From Bacteroidota bacterium (GTDB lineage Bacteria > Bacteroidota > Bacteroidia > Cytophagales > Cyclobacteriaceae), in assembly GCA_022567155.1 (NCBI GenBank), contig JADFHN010000026.1:1-47200 (forward strand): a DNA stretch of 47,200 nt, given 5' to 3'. The notes below the pieces were generated by a model, which worked only from the letters and a program-made list of their open reading frames with translations, was not told the DNA's origin and ran no database searches. The translations under genes were made by a program, and so were the position numbers. Positions 36,816-45,191 of this stretch are shown here, piece after piece. Position 1 is the stretch's first letter; each line of letters begins with the position of its first letter.

Positions 36816-36965
36816 ATGATTTCAAAAAAGAAAAAGTTGAAAAAGGAGAAAAAACCAACCGGCAAACCGGCCGTTAAAGCAAATACCGAAAAACCGGATC
36901 GCAGCATTGATTTCGGTGGAATTAATATGCAGAATTTAAAGAAAAATCTTGGTTGTGGTGGATAA
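36816..36965 (+). CDS. Small Lys-rich protein ending in LGCGG (49 aa)
   Basis: ATG 36816 to TAA 36965, 49 residues. The first half is highly basic (MISKKKKLKKEKKPTGKPAV), the second half is RSIDFGGINMQNLKKNLGCGG, with one Cys next to the C-terminal Gly-Gly. No signal peptide or membrane segment. It stands alone between the phoD-like gene (divergent) and the murF-alr gene, whose stop on the other strand is 6 bp away. The composition is coding-like and the C-terminus looks deliberate, but no homologue is known to me. Function unknown. Confidence 0.6.
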   Translation: MISKKKKLKKEKKPTGKPAVKANTEKPDRSIDFGGINMQNLKKNLGCGG

Positions 36966-36971
36966 ATCAGC

Positions 36972-39434
36972 TTATGATTCGTACATATACACTCTTTTTA
37001 CCCGTTCGCTCACCGAGGTAAATATTTCATAGGGTATGGTTTCCGATGCAGCAGCAAATGCCTCAACAGACTGATTGAGTCCAAAAATTTCAACTTCATC
37101 ACCTTCTTTCGCCTCAATACCCGTGACATCAACCATAGTCATATCCATGCAAACATCGCCTGCTGTTGGCCTAAAATGTCCATTTATCCATACACTTCCC
37201 CGGCCATTACCCAGCCGCCTGCTGAAGCCATCGGCATAGCCAATAGCAATGGTTGCAATCGTTGTATTTTCCGTTGTTTTCCCTTTTCTGCCGTACCCCA
37301 CGGTCTCCCCTGCGCGCACTTTCCTGATCTGGGAGATCACGGATATTAACCTGCTTACTGGTTTCAGTTCATGACTGATTTTACCGGAAGGATCGTACCC
37401 ATACAACCCGATTCCCAGCCTCACCATTTCAAACTGTTCCTCCGGATAGTTTAAAATTCCGGATGAGTTTAACAAATGACGTACCGGTTGTATGTTTAGC
37501 CTGTTAATTATCAGGTCTGAAGCTGTTTTGAACCGGCTAATCTGCAGCTGTGTGAATGCGCTGTGTTTGGATTCATCAGCAGCAGCCAGGTGCGAAAAAA
37601 TACCGGCAACCTCAATATTTTTGTTCGCATCCAGTATTTTCAGAATTTGCTCCAATTCATCCAGTTCAAAACCCAGCCGGTGCATACCCGTATCCAGCTT
37701 CAGGTGTATTTTAATTTTTATGTCATTTTGCCGGGTAAACTCATCCAGTTCGCTTAGCATTCCCAGGCTGAATACCTCTGGTTCAAGGTCGTATGCTGCC
37801 ATTTTATCGTAACTGTCCGGGGCGGGATTCATAACCATTACTGGTATGCTGATGCCGTTTGATCGTAATGCAATGCCTTCATCGGCATAAGCTACGCCGA
37901 AATAATCCACTTTATGAAACTGAAGCAAATGTGCGATTTCATAATTGCCGCTACCATAACCAAATGCTTTCACCATAGCCATCACCTTTGTGCCGGGCTT
38001 GAGCCTTTTGCGGTAGCAGTTGAGGTTATGTACCATGTTCGAAATATTTATTTCAAGTGTAGTATGGTGTATTTTATCGGTCAGCGCTTTAACAATACTT
38101 TCCATTTTAAAAGCTCTTGCACCTTTTACCAGTATTAATTGGTCGTGGAAATTAAAACGGTTAATTTCCTTTAAAAAAGTACGGGTATCCCTATAAAACA
38201 CTGATCCATCCGGGTAGAACGCCTTGTTTAATGATATGTCAGGACCGATTCCGATTACCCTGGAAACACCGTGCTTCCGGGCCATCATGGCCAGCTCCTG
38301 ATACAATGTTTTTTCAGGTAGTCCGGATTGGAGTATATCTGAAACTATCAGGATTGCTTCGGGTTTCTGACGCTGGCGGTTCATGAAATCCAGCGCCATT
38401 TCCAACCCGTCGAGGTCATTGTTATACGTGTCATCAATCAGGTAACATCCCTTAACACCCTTTTTCAACTCCATCCGCATTTTAACAGCACTAAGTAGCC
38501 CCATACCTTCCTGGATTTCCGGTTTTTCGTATCCCATGTGGAGTAGAACAATGATGCAATGAACCAGGTTTTCGAATGACGCCGGATCAGTAAGCGATGT
38601 GTTAAAAAGAAACTTCTTTTTATTGAAATATACGTGTAATTTACCTTCGTTCAGTTTTACCTCAACCGATGCTTTTTTCTTATCCGACCAGTCAATCAGC
38701 AACTGATCCTTTTTTACTTTATTACGGATGATATCTTCTAATACGGGGTAGTCCGAACGGTATATGATCACCGGGCAATTTTGGAAGAGTCGGAATTTCT
38801 CTTCCACTTTTTGGTTTCTGTCGGAAAATCCGGAATCATGAGCTGTTCCGATATTGGTGAATATACCAAAAGAAGGACGAATGATCGGTTCCAGCTTTTG
38901 CATTTCACCGGGTTGTGAAATGCCGGCTTCAAATACAGCGATATCGTGGCTGCTGTTTATCCGCCACACCGAAAGAGGTACCCCCACCTGCGAGTTATAG
39001 CTACCGGGATTTTTCACTACATGATTGTTACCTGAAAGTAATGACGAGAGCCACTCCTTCACCACCGTTTTACCGTTACTCCCCGTTATCCCGATAACCG
39101 GCAGGCTATACCGGTACCGGTGGTGACTTACGATCTTCTGCAATGCATGCACCGTATTATCAACAAGGATTACATTGCATTCTGCCTCCTGCAGGTATGA
39201 AACGGCAGATGCTTTTTCGATTATAAATTGCCTGATTCCGGAATGAGATACCTCATGAATATAGGTATGACCATCATGCTGATCACCTGAAATGGCGAAA
39301 AAAAGCCCGTTTTCTGTCGGAAATTCCATGGAAATCTTTCTACTGTCCAGCAACAGGGTTTTTATGGGCAGGTTTGCTGTTCTGCTTACAACCTTACCTT
39401 CAGTAATTTGTTCGAGATCGTCAAAGAATAGCAT
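36972..39434 (-). CDS. murF-alr: Fused MurF (UDP-MurNAc-tripeptide:D-Ala-D-Ala ligase) and alanine racemase
   Basis: An 820-residue bifunctional cell-wall enzyme. Residues 1 to about 450 are MurF, with the ATP loop GITGSNGKTVVKEW and VFEAGISQPGEM; residues about 458-820 are a PLP-dependent alanine racemase with the cofactor lysine in AMVKAFGYGSG and the catalytic tyrosine region ETVGYGRKGKT, plus GDVCMDMTMVDVT. The racemase makes D-Ala, which feeds the D-Ala-D-Ala that MurF adds to the muramyl tripeptide. This fusion is a known trait of Bacteroidota. The GNAT gene lies 6 bp upstream on the same strand. Confidence 0.96.
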   Translation of the reverse strand: MLFFDDLEQITEGKVVSRTANLPIKTLLLDSRKISMEFPTENGLFFAISGDQHDGHTYIHEVSHSGIRQFIIEKASAVSYLQEAECNVILVDNTVHALQKIVSHHRYRYSLPVIGITGSNGKTVVKEWLSSLLSGNNHVVKNPGSYNSQVGVPLSVWRINSSHDIAVFEAGISQPGEMQKLEPIIRPSFGIFTNIGTAHDSGFSDRNQKVEEKFRLFQNCPVIIYRSDYPVLEDIIRNKVKKDQLLIDWSDKKKASVEVKLNEGKLHVYFNKKKFLFNTSLTDPASFENLVHCIIVLLHMGYEKPEIQEGMGLLSAVKMRMELKKGVKGCYLIDDTYNNDLDGLEMALDFMNRQRQKPEAILIVSDILQSGLPEKTLYQELAMMARKHGVSRVIGIGPDISLNKAFYPDGSVFYRDTRTFLKEINRFNFHDQLILVKGARAFKMESIVKALTDKIHHTTLEINISNMVHNLNCYRKRLKPGTKVMAMVKAFGYGSGNYEIAHLLQFHKVDYFGVAYADEGIALRSNGISIPVMVMNPAPDSYDKMAAYDLEPEVFSLGMLSELDEFTRQNDIKIKIHLKLDTGMHRLGFELDELEQILKILDANKNIEVAGIFSHLAAADESKHSAFTQLQISRFKTASDLIINRLNIQPVRHLLNSSGILNYPEEQFEMVRLGIGLYGYDPSGKISHELKPVSRLISVISQIRKVRAGETVGYGRKGKTTENTTIATIAIGYADGFSRRLGNGRGSVWINGHFRPTAGDVCMDMTMVDVTGIEAKEGDEVEIFGLNQSVEAFAAASETIPYEIFTSVSERVKRVYMYES

Positions 39435-39440
39435 GAGGTA

Positions 39441-40316
39441 TCAGATAATCAGCCTCATTTCATACTGATCAAACTGATTTTCAAAACCAATATTAAGAAG
39501 AAATATTAGCATTGATTCAGATTTACGGTCAACATTAATGATTGTCAACAACTTTGTATGGCTGTGATGATATATGTATCGTATAAATGCCTTACCAATG
39601 CCACGGTTTCGGAAAGATTTTTCTACAGCAATATAATTTATCCGTCCTGTAGCAGGCTGGTAAATTGCATATCCGGCCGGTTGGCCACTAAAGAATGCTT
39701 CAAGTATGGTTTCATTTTTAATGTTTTTTTTAATCATTTCGAGACTGTCAAGATAGGAAGGAGCATAATCAAGATATTTCAAAAACCGGTCCCAGTCAGG
39801 GTCGGTGATTTGCTGAATTATAATATCCGTGCTCGCAGCGCCAACTGTAAAGTTCAGGGGGTTCAACTTAAAACATTTGTAGTCTCTGGTCTTGACAAAC
39901 CCGAGTTTTTTATATGCTTTAATTGCCGCATGGTTGTTTATCAATACTTCAAGAATACATTGCTGAAATTCATTTTCCTTAAACATGGGCAGCAGATATT
40001 GAAACATCTTTTGGACTAAACCATTGCCCCTGAATTCAGGTATTACTCCCGTACCTCCGTTGTATGCTGTCTTTTTTCCTTCATACTGGCTGATACTGGT
40101 AAAAATAAAGCCCACCAGAGTTTCCGAATAAAAGGCGCCTGCAGAAAAAGGGAAATTGATATCAAGATTATCAACAAACTTCTTTCTGAAATGCTCCCTG
40201 GTAAGTTTAAAATGAATTGGATAATCAGAAAACGCATTTTTGAATGCCTTGTACATGGTATCCAGGTCTTCCAAACCAAGCGATCTGATCGCAAATTCCC
40301 GTGTTACTGCTATCAA
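39441..40316 (-). CDS. GNAT acetyltransferase with two GNAT-like domains
   Basis: A 291-residue protein with two GNAT folds. The N-terminal domain has the acetyl-CoA loop GVIPEFRGNGLVQKMF (V-x-P-x-x-R-x-x-G) and NNHAAIKAYKKLGFV; the C-terminal domain has IAVEKSFRNRGIGKAFI and ends FLLNIGFENQFDQYEMRL. Acceptor unknown. It lies 2 bp downstream of csaA and 6 bp upstream of murF-alr, so the three minus-strand genes probably form one transcription unit. Confidence 0.88.
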   Translation of the reverse strand: MIAVTREFAIRSLGLEDLDTMYKAFKNAFSDYPIHFKLTREHFRKKFVDNLDINFPFSAGAFYSETLVGFIFTSISQYEGKKTAYNGGTGVIPEFRGNGLVQKMFQYLLPMFKENEFQQCILEVLINNHAAIKAYKKLGFVKTRDYKCFKLNPLNFTVGAASTDIIIQQITDPDWDRFLKYLDYAPSYLDSLEMIKKNIKNETILEAFFSGQPAGYAIYQPATGRINYIAVEKSFRNRGIGKAFIRYIYHHSHTKLLTIINVDRKSESMLIFLLNIGFENQFDQYEMRLII

Positions 40317-40318
40317 GA

Positions 40319-40657
40319 TTAAAACAATTTAGCGCCATTGGAAACTGCTTTGTCTGTGGCTGTAAGAACCACATTTCCATCCGTATCAGGAAATCCGGTT
40401 ACCAGAATTTCGGAAACAAACGGACCGATTTGTTTTGGCGGGAAATTCACCACGCAAATAACTTGTTTGCCGGTTAATTCTTCAGCCCGGTATAATGCTG
40501 TGACTTGCGCACTTGACTTTTTTATGCCCAATTCGGGACCACAATCAACCCATAATTTGTATGCAGGTTTTTTTGCTTCGGGAAATTTTTCCGCCTTAAT
40601 GATTGTGCCCACACGCAGATCAACCTTTTCAAATTCTTTCCATGTGATAAACGTCAT
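40319..40657 (-). CDS. csaA: CsaA-like tRNA-binding/chaperone domain protein
   Basis: A 112-residue single-domain OB-fold protein. Typical motifs are [15 protein letters not shown] (about 9-23), [15 protein letters not shown], and [21 protein letters not shown]. This is the EMAP/Trbp111-type tRNA-binding domain as found in CsaA, which has been described as a secretion-related chaperone in Bacillus. First gene of the minus-strand csaA-GNAT-murF/alr run. Confidence 0.92.
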   Translation of the reverse strand: MTFITWKEFEKVDLRVGTIIKAEKFPEAKKPAYKLWVDCGPELGIKKSSAQVTALYRAEELTGKQVICVVNFPPKQIGPFVSEILVTGFPDTDGNVVLTATDKAVSNGAKLF

Positions 40658-40770
40658 ATGCTTTATTATATAAATGTCCGGTTATTTTATTCCCTGATAA
40701 CAGCGCTTAAAATTATGATCATATTGCTGTTTCTTATGCATTTGATGCAACCTTTTATTCGGAAATTCGT

Positions 40771-40778
40771 TAAGTTTG
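40771..40778 (+). promoter_or_regulatory. Bacteroidota -7 motif TAAGTTTG
   Basis: TAnnTTTG match 16 bases before the ATG of the secreted hypothetical gene, in the divergent gap with csaA. Confidence 0.4.
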
Positions 40779-40794
40779 TCAACCTTAACTCAAA

Positions 40795-41169
40795 ATGTTG
40801 CTACGCTTGAAAACAGGCGCGATTTTCTGTTTAATTCTTTTTGCAGTATATATTGCAGGAGGCAGCGCTGCTACCAGCGCCGAACCCGAACAGGAAGGCC
40901 CATCAGCCCCAAGCCAGGAGGACAACCGTACGTTAAGCAAATCTTTTTTATCTGGTGATTCTTTAGATGTTCCTGATGACAAAGTAAAACAACCGGCATT
41001 ACTGAATGAAGAAAAGGAAACCGGCGTTTTGAATGAAAGAAAGCCTGATTTTAACAGGGAATCTGATTTCTATGACGACGAAGATGAAACTCCGGAGTCT
41101 TTTATATCATTTAATTTCCTCTACTACCTGATTGAAAAATTCAAGTTTACGAACGCCCTGGATTATTAG
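40795..41169 (+). CDS. Secreted hypothetical protein
   Basis: A 124-residue protein with an N-terminal signal peptide (about 1-27, LKTGAIFCLILFAVYIAGGS then ATSAEP). The mature part is acidic and polar, looks disordered (SAEPEQEGPSAPSQ..., FYDDEDETPES), and ends in an aromatic stretch SFISFNFLYYLIEKFKF. I do not recognise it. It stands alone between csaA (divergent) and a long non-coding gap before uvrA. Confidence 0.65.
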   Translation: MLLRLKTGAIFCLILFAVYIAGGSAATSAEPEQEGPSAPSQEDNRTLSKSFLSGDSLDVPDDKVKQPALLNEEKETGVLNERKPDFNRESDFYDDEDETPESFISFNFLYYLIEKFKFTNALDY

Positions 41170-41321
41170 TCCCTGATAGTCTGTTTCCATATTAAACAGG
41201 TCGTAATAATTGAAAGTAAAACCGTAAAACCTTTAAGGGTTCCCAACTTGTACCTTTTTTATTCTTTACCCAACTGAGGGGATTTTATTGTTGATTATTT
41301 TGGCCAACACACTCTCCTGAC

Positions 41322-41509
41322 CTCCCGCCTTCATTACATTTGCGTCAGCGCCGTAGTCGGCTACGACGCAGGAGCTCGGTCGGGCAGGCAGGGAGGGACC
41401 AACCGTACAACCTCATGTTTTACATTTAATTCGATATGCATCTTACTAAACTGTGCGGCTGGCTTATCCTTTAGGCCTGCCCGTCCGAAAACGAAGTTGA
41501 AGGCGGGAG
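41322..41509. repeat. Nested long-range inverted repeat
   Basis: Outer arms CTCCCGCCTTC (41322-41332) and GAAGGCGGGAG (41499-41509), perfect over 11 bp. Inner arms TCGGTCGGGCAGGC (41376-41389) and GCCTGCCCGTCCGA (41475-41488), one mismatch over 14 bp. A local hairpin with CGTAG/CTACG lies inside the left half (about 41341-41370). The CGGGCAGGC core resembles the GC modules in the mobile elements, but the GAGTCTGTC ends are absent. Confidence 0.75.
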
Positions 41510-41623
41510 ACTGTGAGGTGCGCGCAGGATTATACTGCACGCCGGTACAAGCACAAATCCTCCGAAAGCCCCACTAATATTACTAATTTTATCGGGTTAC
41601 ATCTGTTCCTGAAGTAAAACTTG

Positions 41624-41631
41624 TAATTTTG
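41624..41631 (+). promoter_or_regulatory. Bacteroidota -7 motif TAATTTTG ahead of uvrA
   Basis: TAnnTTTG match 31 bases before the uvrA ATG; no clear -33 box. Confidence 0.35.
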
Positions 41632-41662
41632 CGGTTTGTATCAGACCCTGACAGGGGAAAGA

Positions 41663-44521
41663 ATGCCAAAAGCAATCAAGCAGCAACATACCAGTGTAAA
41701 ATCCGATTTTAACGGCCAGGAACGAATCGAAATATTCGGCGCCCGGGAGAACAACCTTAAAAATATCGATGTTTCTTTTCCCAGGAATAAACTGGTAGTG
41801 ATCACCGGCATAAGCGGCAGCGGTAAATCTTCGCTTGCATTTGACACCATTTACGCAGAGGGCCAACGGCGGTACATGGAAAGTTTTTCGGCCTATGCGC
41901 GATCTTTTATAGGCAACCTTGAACGCCCGGACGTAGATAAAATTAACGGCCTCAGCCCGGTTATTTCCATAGAGCAGAAAACCTCCTCAAGAAATCCGAG
42001 GTCCACCGTTGGCACCATGACTGAGATTTATGATTTTATGCGTTTACTGTTTGCGAGGGCCGGAGAGGCCTATTCATACAAAACAGGCAAAAAAATGATC
42101 ATGCAGTCGGAAGAACAGATTGTGGACCATATCATGAGTTTATTCGATAACCGTAAGCTTACCATTCTCGCTCCGGTTGTGAAAGGCCGGAAGGGACATT
42201 ATCGTGAATTGTTTCTGCAGATCAGAAAAAGCGGATATACCATGGTGCGGTCTGATGGTACGATACAGGATATCGAGTCTAAAATGCAAGTGGACAGGTA
42301 TAAAATCCATGATATTGAAATTGTGATTGACCGTGTGCTGGTAACCACGAAAGACCGGTACAGAATATCAAAATCGATTCAAACAGCGATAAAAGAAGGA
42401 AAAGGTATAATGATGGCCCTCGATGAAAATAACGTAGTACATCATTTCTCAAAGTACCTGATGGATCCGGAAACGGGTATATCCTACGACGAGCCGGCAC
42501 CAAATACGTTCTCCTTTAATTCCCCGTATGGCGCCTGTCCCCGTTGCAATGGCTTAGGAACCATTGACGAGATCACGGAAGAAACCATTATCCCCGATAA
42601 AAATATCAGTATCAGCAGAGGGGCAATAGCACCGCTGGGGGAATACCGCGATATATGGATTTTCAAAAAACTGGAAGCGCTGTTGAAAAAGAACGGGTAC
42701 AGCCTCACAACACCTATTAAAGATTTTCCGGAAAGTATCCTTAAAATAATTCTTTACGGCGACAAAGAACCGGTAGTGGTATCGTCTGTAAAATACCCGG
42801 GTACCCCCTGGCATACAAAATTTGAAGGAATCATTCGTTTTCTTGAAAAGCAGAAGGACTCCAACACAGATAAAATTCAGAAATGGATCCAGGAATTCAC
42901 CGTCGTCAGAACCTGCCCGGATTGTAATGGTACAAGGTTGAAAAAAGAATCATTACATTTTAAAATTGATGGTAAAAATATCGCAGAGCTGGCCCAACAG
43001 GATATCAACTGGCTGGCACACTGGTTTGAACATCTCGACGAACGGCTGAATGACAGGCAAAAAAAGATAGCTACTGAAATACTCAAAGAAATACGTAAGC
43101 GGATCAAATTCCTGCTTGACGTAGGGCTTCACTATCTGCACCTGAATCGACCGCTAAAATCACTGGCAGGAGGCGAAGCACAACGCATCCGGCTGGCCAC
43201 GCAGATAGGTACACAACTGATCGGGGTACTGTATATTCTTGACGAGCCAAGCATAGGCTTGCATCAGCGGGACAACATCAAGCTGATCCGTGCCCTCAAG
43301 GACCTCCGTGATCTGGGCAATACCGTCATCGTGGTGGAGCACGATAAGGAAATGATGATAGAGTCGGATTATATCATTGACATCGGGCCCGGAGCAGGCA
43401 GGCATGGGGGGTTGATTGTCGGCGCCGGGAGCCCTGAAGAATTCCTAAAAAGCAAAACGACCACCTCTGCTTATCTGAATAATTTACTCCGAATTGCGGT
43501 TCCCGAAACACGCAGAAAGGGGAATGGGAAGTCGTTGAAACTGATTCATGCTTCTGGCAACAATCTCAGAAAAATAGATGTGAAATTTCCATTGGGAATC
43601 ATGATTTGTGTGACAGGGGTTTCAGGAAGCGGTAAATCCACCCTGATTCATGATACCTTATACCCTATTCTGAGGCAATATTTTTACAAATCCAGAATCA
43701 ACCCCCTGGAATACGGGGAAATATCCGGCCTGGAACATATTGATAAGGTTATTGAAGTGGATCAGTCGCCGATCGGAAGAACGCCGAGATCTAATCCGGC
43801 AACCTATACCGGTGTATTTTCTGATATCAGAACGCTGTTTTCCTCTCTTTCAGAAGCTAAAATCAGGGGATACAAACCAGGGAGATTCTCCTTTAATGTG
43901 AAGGGAGGCCGGTGTGTAGGCTGTGAGGGCGCCGGTATGAGGGTAATCGAAATGGATTTTTTGCCCGATGTGCATGTACATTGCGAAAAATGCAAAGGAA
44001 AACGATACAACCGCGAAACGCTTGAAATCAGGTTTAAAGGAAAGTCAATTTCGGATGTGCTGGAAATGACCGTAGAACAAGCGGTAGAATATTTCGAAAA
44101 CCAACCCAAAATCCTTAAGAAAATTAAAACATTGTATAATGTGGGATTGGGCTATATTTCGCTCGGCCAGCATGCCACCACCCTTTCGGGAGGTGAAGCC
44201 CAGCGGGTAAAACTGGCAACAGAGCTTTCGAAACAAGACACCGGTAAAACCTTTTATATACTCGACGAACCGACCACAGGTTTACATTTTCAGGACATTC
44301 AGCATCTGCTCGATGTACTTAGCAAGCTGGTTGATAAAGGAAATACCGTGCTTATAATCGAGCACAATTTGGATGTGATCAAAGTAGCGGATTATATCAT
44401 CGACCTGGGCCCCGAAGGAGGCAGGGAAGGAGGCAGTGTGGTGGCAGAAGGTACGCCTGAAAAAATTGTGGTCAGCGGGAGTTATACCGGTAAATATTTA
44501 AAACAGAAATTATTTCAATGA
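41663..44521 (+). CDS. uvrA: Excinuclease ABC subunit A
   Basis: DNA-damage recognition ATPase of nucleotide excision repair, 952 residues from ATG 41663 (an upstream in-frame TTG at 41636 is unlikely). Two ABC units: Walker A GISGSGKSS (about 49-57) and GVSGSGKST (about 652), signatures LAGGEAQRIRLA (about 501) and LSGGEAQRVKLA (about 841). The C-terminal zinc finger is complete (CVGCEGAG ... CEKCKGKRYN). In the first zinc module only the second pair is present (GACPRCNGLG); where the first CxxC is expected it reads MDPETGIS. Overlaps the next gene by 4 bp. Confidence 0.96.
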   Translation: MPKAIKQQHTSVKSDFNGQERIEIFGARENNLKNIDVSFPRNKLVVITGISGSGKSSLAFDTIYAEGQRRYMESFSAYARSFIGNLERPDVDKINGLSPVISIEQKTSSRNPRSTVGTMTEIYDFMRLLFARAGEAYSYKTGKKMIMQSEEQIVDHIMSLFDNRKLTILAPVVKGRKGHYRELFLQIRKSGYTMVRSDGTIQDIESKMQVDRYKIHDIEIVIDRVLVTTKDRYRISKSIQTAIKEGKGIMMALDENNVVHHFSKYLMDPETGISYDEPAPNTFSFNSPYGACPRCNGLGTIDEITEETIIPDKNISISRGAIAPLGEYRDIWIFKKLEALLKKNGYSLTTPIKDFPESILKIILYGDKEPVVVSSVKYPGTPWHTKFEGIIRFLEKQKDSNTDKIQKWIQEFTVVRTCPDCNGTRLKKESLHFKIDGKNIAELAQQDINWLAHWFEHLDERLNDRQKKIATEILKEIRKRIKFLLDVGLHYLHLNRPLKSLAGGEAQRIRLATQIGTQLIGVLYILDEPSIGLHQRDNIKLIRALKDLRDLGNTVIVVEHDKEMMIESDYIIDIGPGAGRHGGLIVGAGSPEEFLKSKTTTSAYLNNLLRIAVPETRRKGNGKSLKLIHASGNNLRKIDVKFPLGIMICVTGVSGSGKSTLIHDTLYPILRQYFYKSRINPLEYGEISGLEHIDKVIEVDQSPIGRTPRSNPATYTGVFSDIRTLFSSLSEAKIRGYKPGRFSFNVKGGRCVGCEGAGMRVIEMDFLPDVHVHCEKCKGKRYNRETLEIRFKGKSISDVLEMTVEQAVEYFENQPKILKKIKTLYNVGLGYISLGQHATTLSGGEAQRVKLATELSKQDTGKTFYILDEPTTGLHFQDIQHLLDVLSKLVDKGNTVLIIEHNLDVIKVADYIIDLGPEGGREGGSVVAEGTPEKIVVSGSYTGKYLKQKLFQ

Positions 44522-44763
44522 TAAAAAATACCTGGATAGGTCTGGCAATCATTTTATTCGGTGGTTATACGCTTTATGATGATGATGTGCTGGAAGCGCT
44601 ACTTTACTTTTCGGTAGGACTCGGCTTTACCTTGATGGGAATTGTAAAAGATCCCCGGTTTGAGGCTTATAAAAAAAATCTCAATATTGTATCGTGGATA
44701 TTCGTTCTTTCGGGTGTTCTGCTATTTATTGCCGTATTAAGAAGAGATGCTTATGGATCGTAA
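44518..44763 (+). CDS. Small membrane protein, hypothetical
   Basis: An 81-residue protein with three hydrophobic segments (about 5-20, 26-43, 57-74) and a short charged loop (KDPRFEAYKKN). Its ATG overlaps the uvrA stop (ATGA), so translation is coupled to uvrA. I do not recognise the family; a functional tie to DNA repair is not implied by anything but position. A mobile element begins 21 bp after its stop. Confidence 0.75.
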   Translation: MIKNTWIGLAIILFGGYTLYDDDVLEALLYFSVGLGFTLMGIVKDPRFEAYKKNLNIVSWIFVLSGVLLFIAVLRRDAYGS

Positions 44764-44784
44764 AGTAGTTAATTGATTTAATTC

Positions 44785-45163
44785 GAGTCTGTCCATAAAA
44801 TTGTTATTTCATAAACACAACCCCCTTTTGTTCCCCCGCGTCTGCCAAGGCTAGCCGGGCAGGCTTTGCTAAGGGGGAATGGACTAAAATTCACAATCGG
44901 TCACCCGTTGGAGAAGGCCCATTTGATCAGGAGTTCTCATGTCCCCCTTTGGAGGGGGATTAAGGGGGAGGTATGGAACGAATTGATATTCCTTGCTTTA
45001 CGGAATTTGTTCATTAGTTGGGTTGGAGAGGATTAATTGAATTCCTGCCTGCGTGCCGTCGCCAGAGGCTTTGGCCGCACGCTGTCGCTGAAGCTTTAGC
45101 GTAAGAGACCGGAGACCGGCAGGTATGGCAATTTCTCTATAAGATAAGTTTATTGACAGACTT
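44785..45163 (+). mobile_element. MITE-like element, copy 4 (379 bp), 6-bp TSD TAATTC
   Basis: Left end GAGTCTGTCCATAAA, right end terminating in GACAGACTT; TSDs TAATTC at 44779-44784 and 45164-45169. Largest copy: the left half holds CCCCCTTT / AAGGGGG inverted segments (about 44820-44878 and 44942-44971), the right half the 76-bp hairpin module (45048-45123), identical to the one in copy 3. The left arm beyond the first 15 bp differs from copies 1-3. No coding capacity. It fills most of the 454-bp gap before the histidine kinase gene. Confidence 0.85.
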
Positions 45164-45183
45164 TAATTCGTAAAAAAATAACG

Positions 45184-45191
45184 TATTTTTG
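45184..45191 (+). promoter_or_regulatory. Bacteroidota -7 motif TATTTTTG before the kinase gene
   Basis: TAnnTTTG match 26 bases before the ATG of the histidine kinase gene. Its -33 region coincides with the right end of mobile element copy 4. Confidence 0.35.

Larger units (their letters stand above)
41170..41662. other. 493-bp gap before uvrA with a nested inverted repeat
   Basis: No ORF. The central part is GC-rich and folds on itself; see the repeat entry at 41322-41509. The uvrA-proximal end carries a -7 motif. The first 130 bp show nothing specific. Confidence 0.7.
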
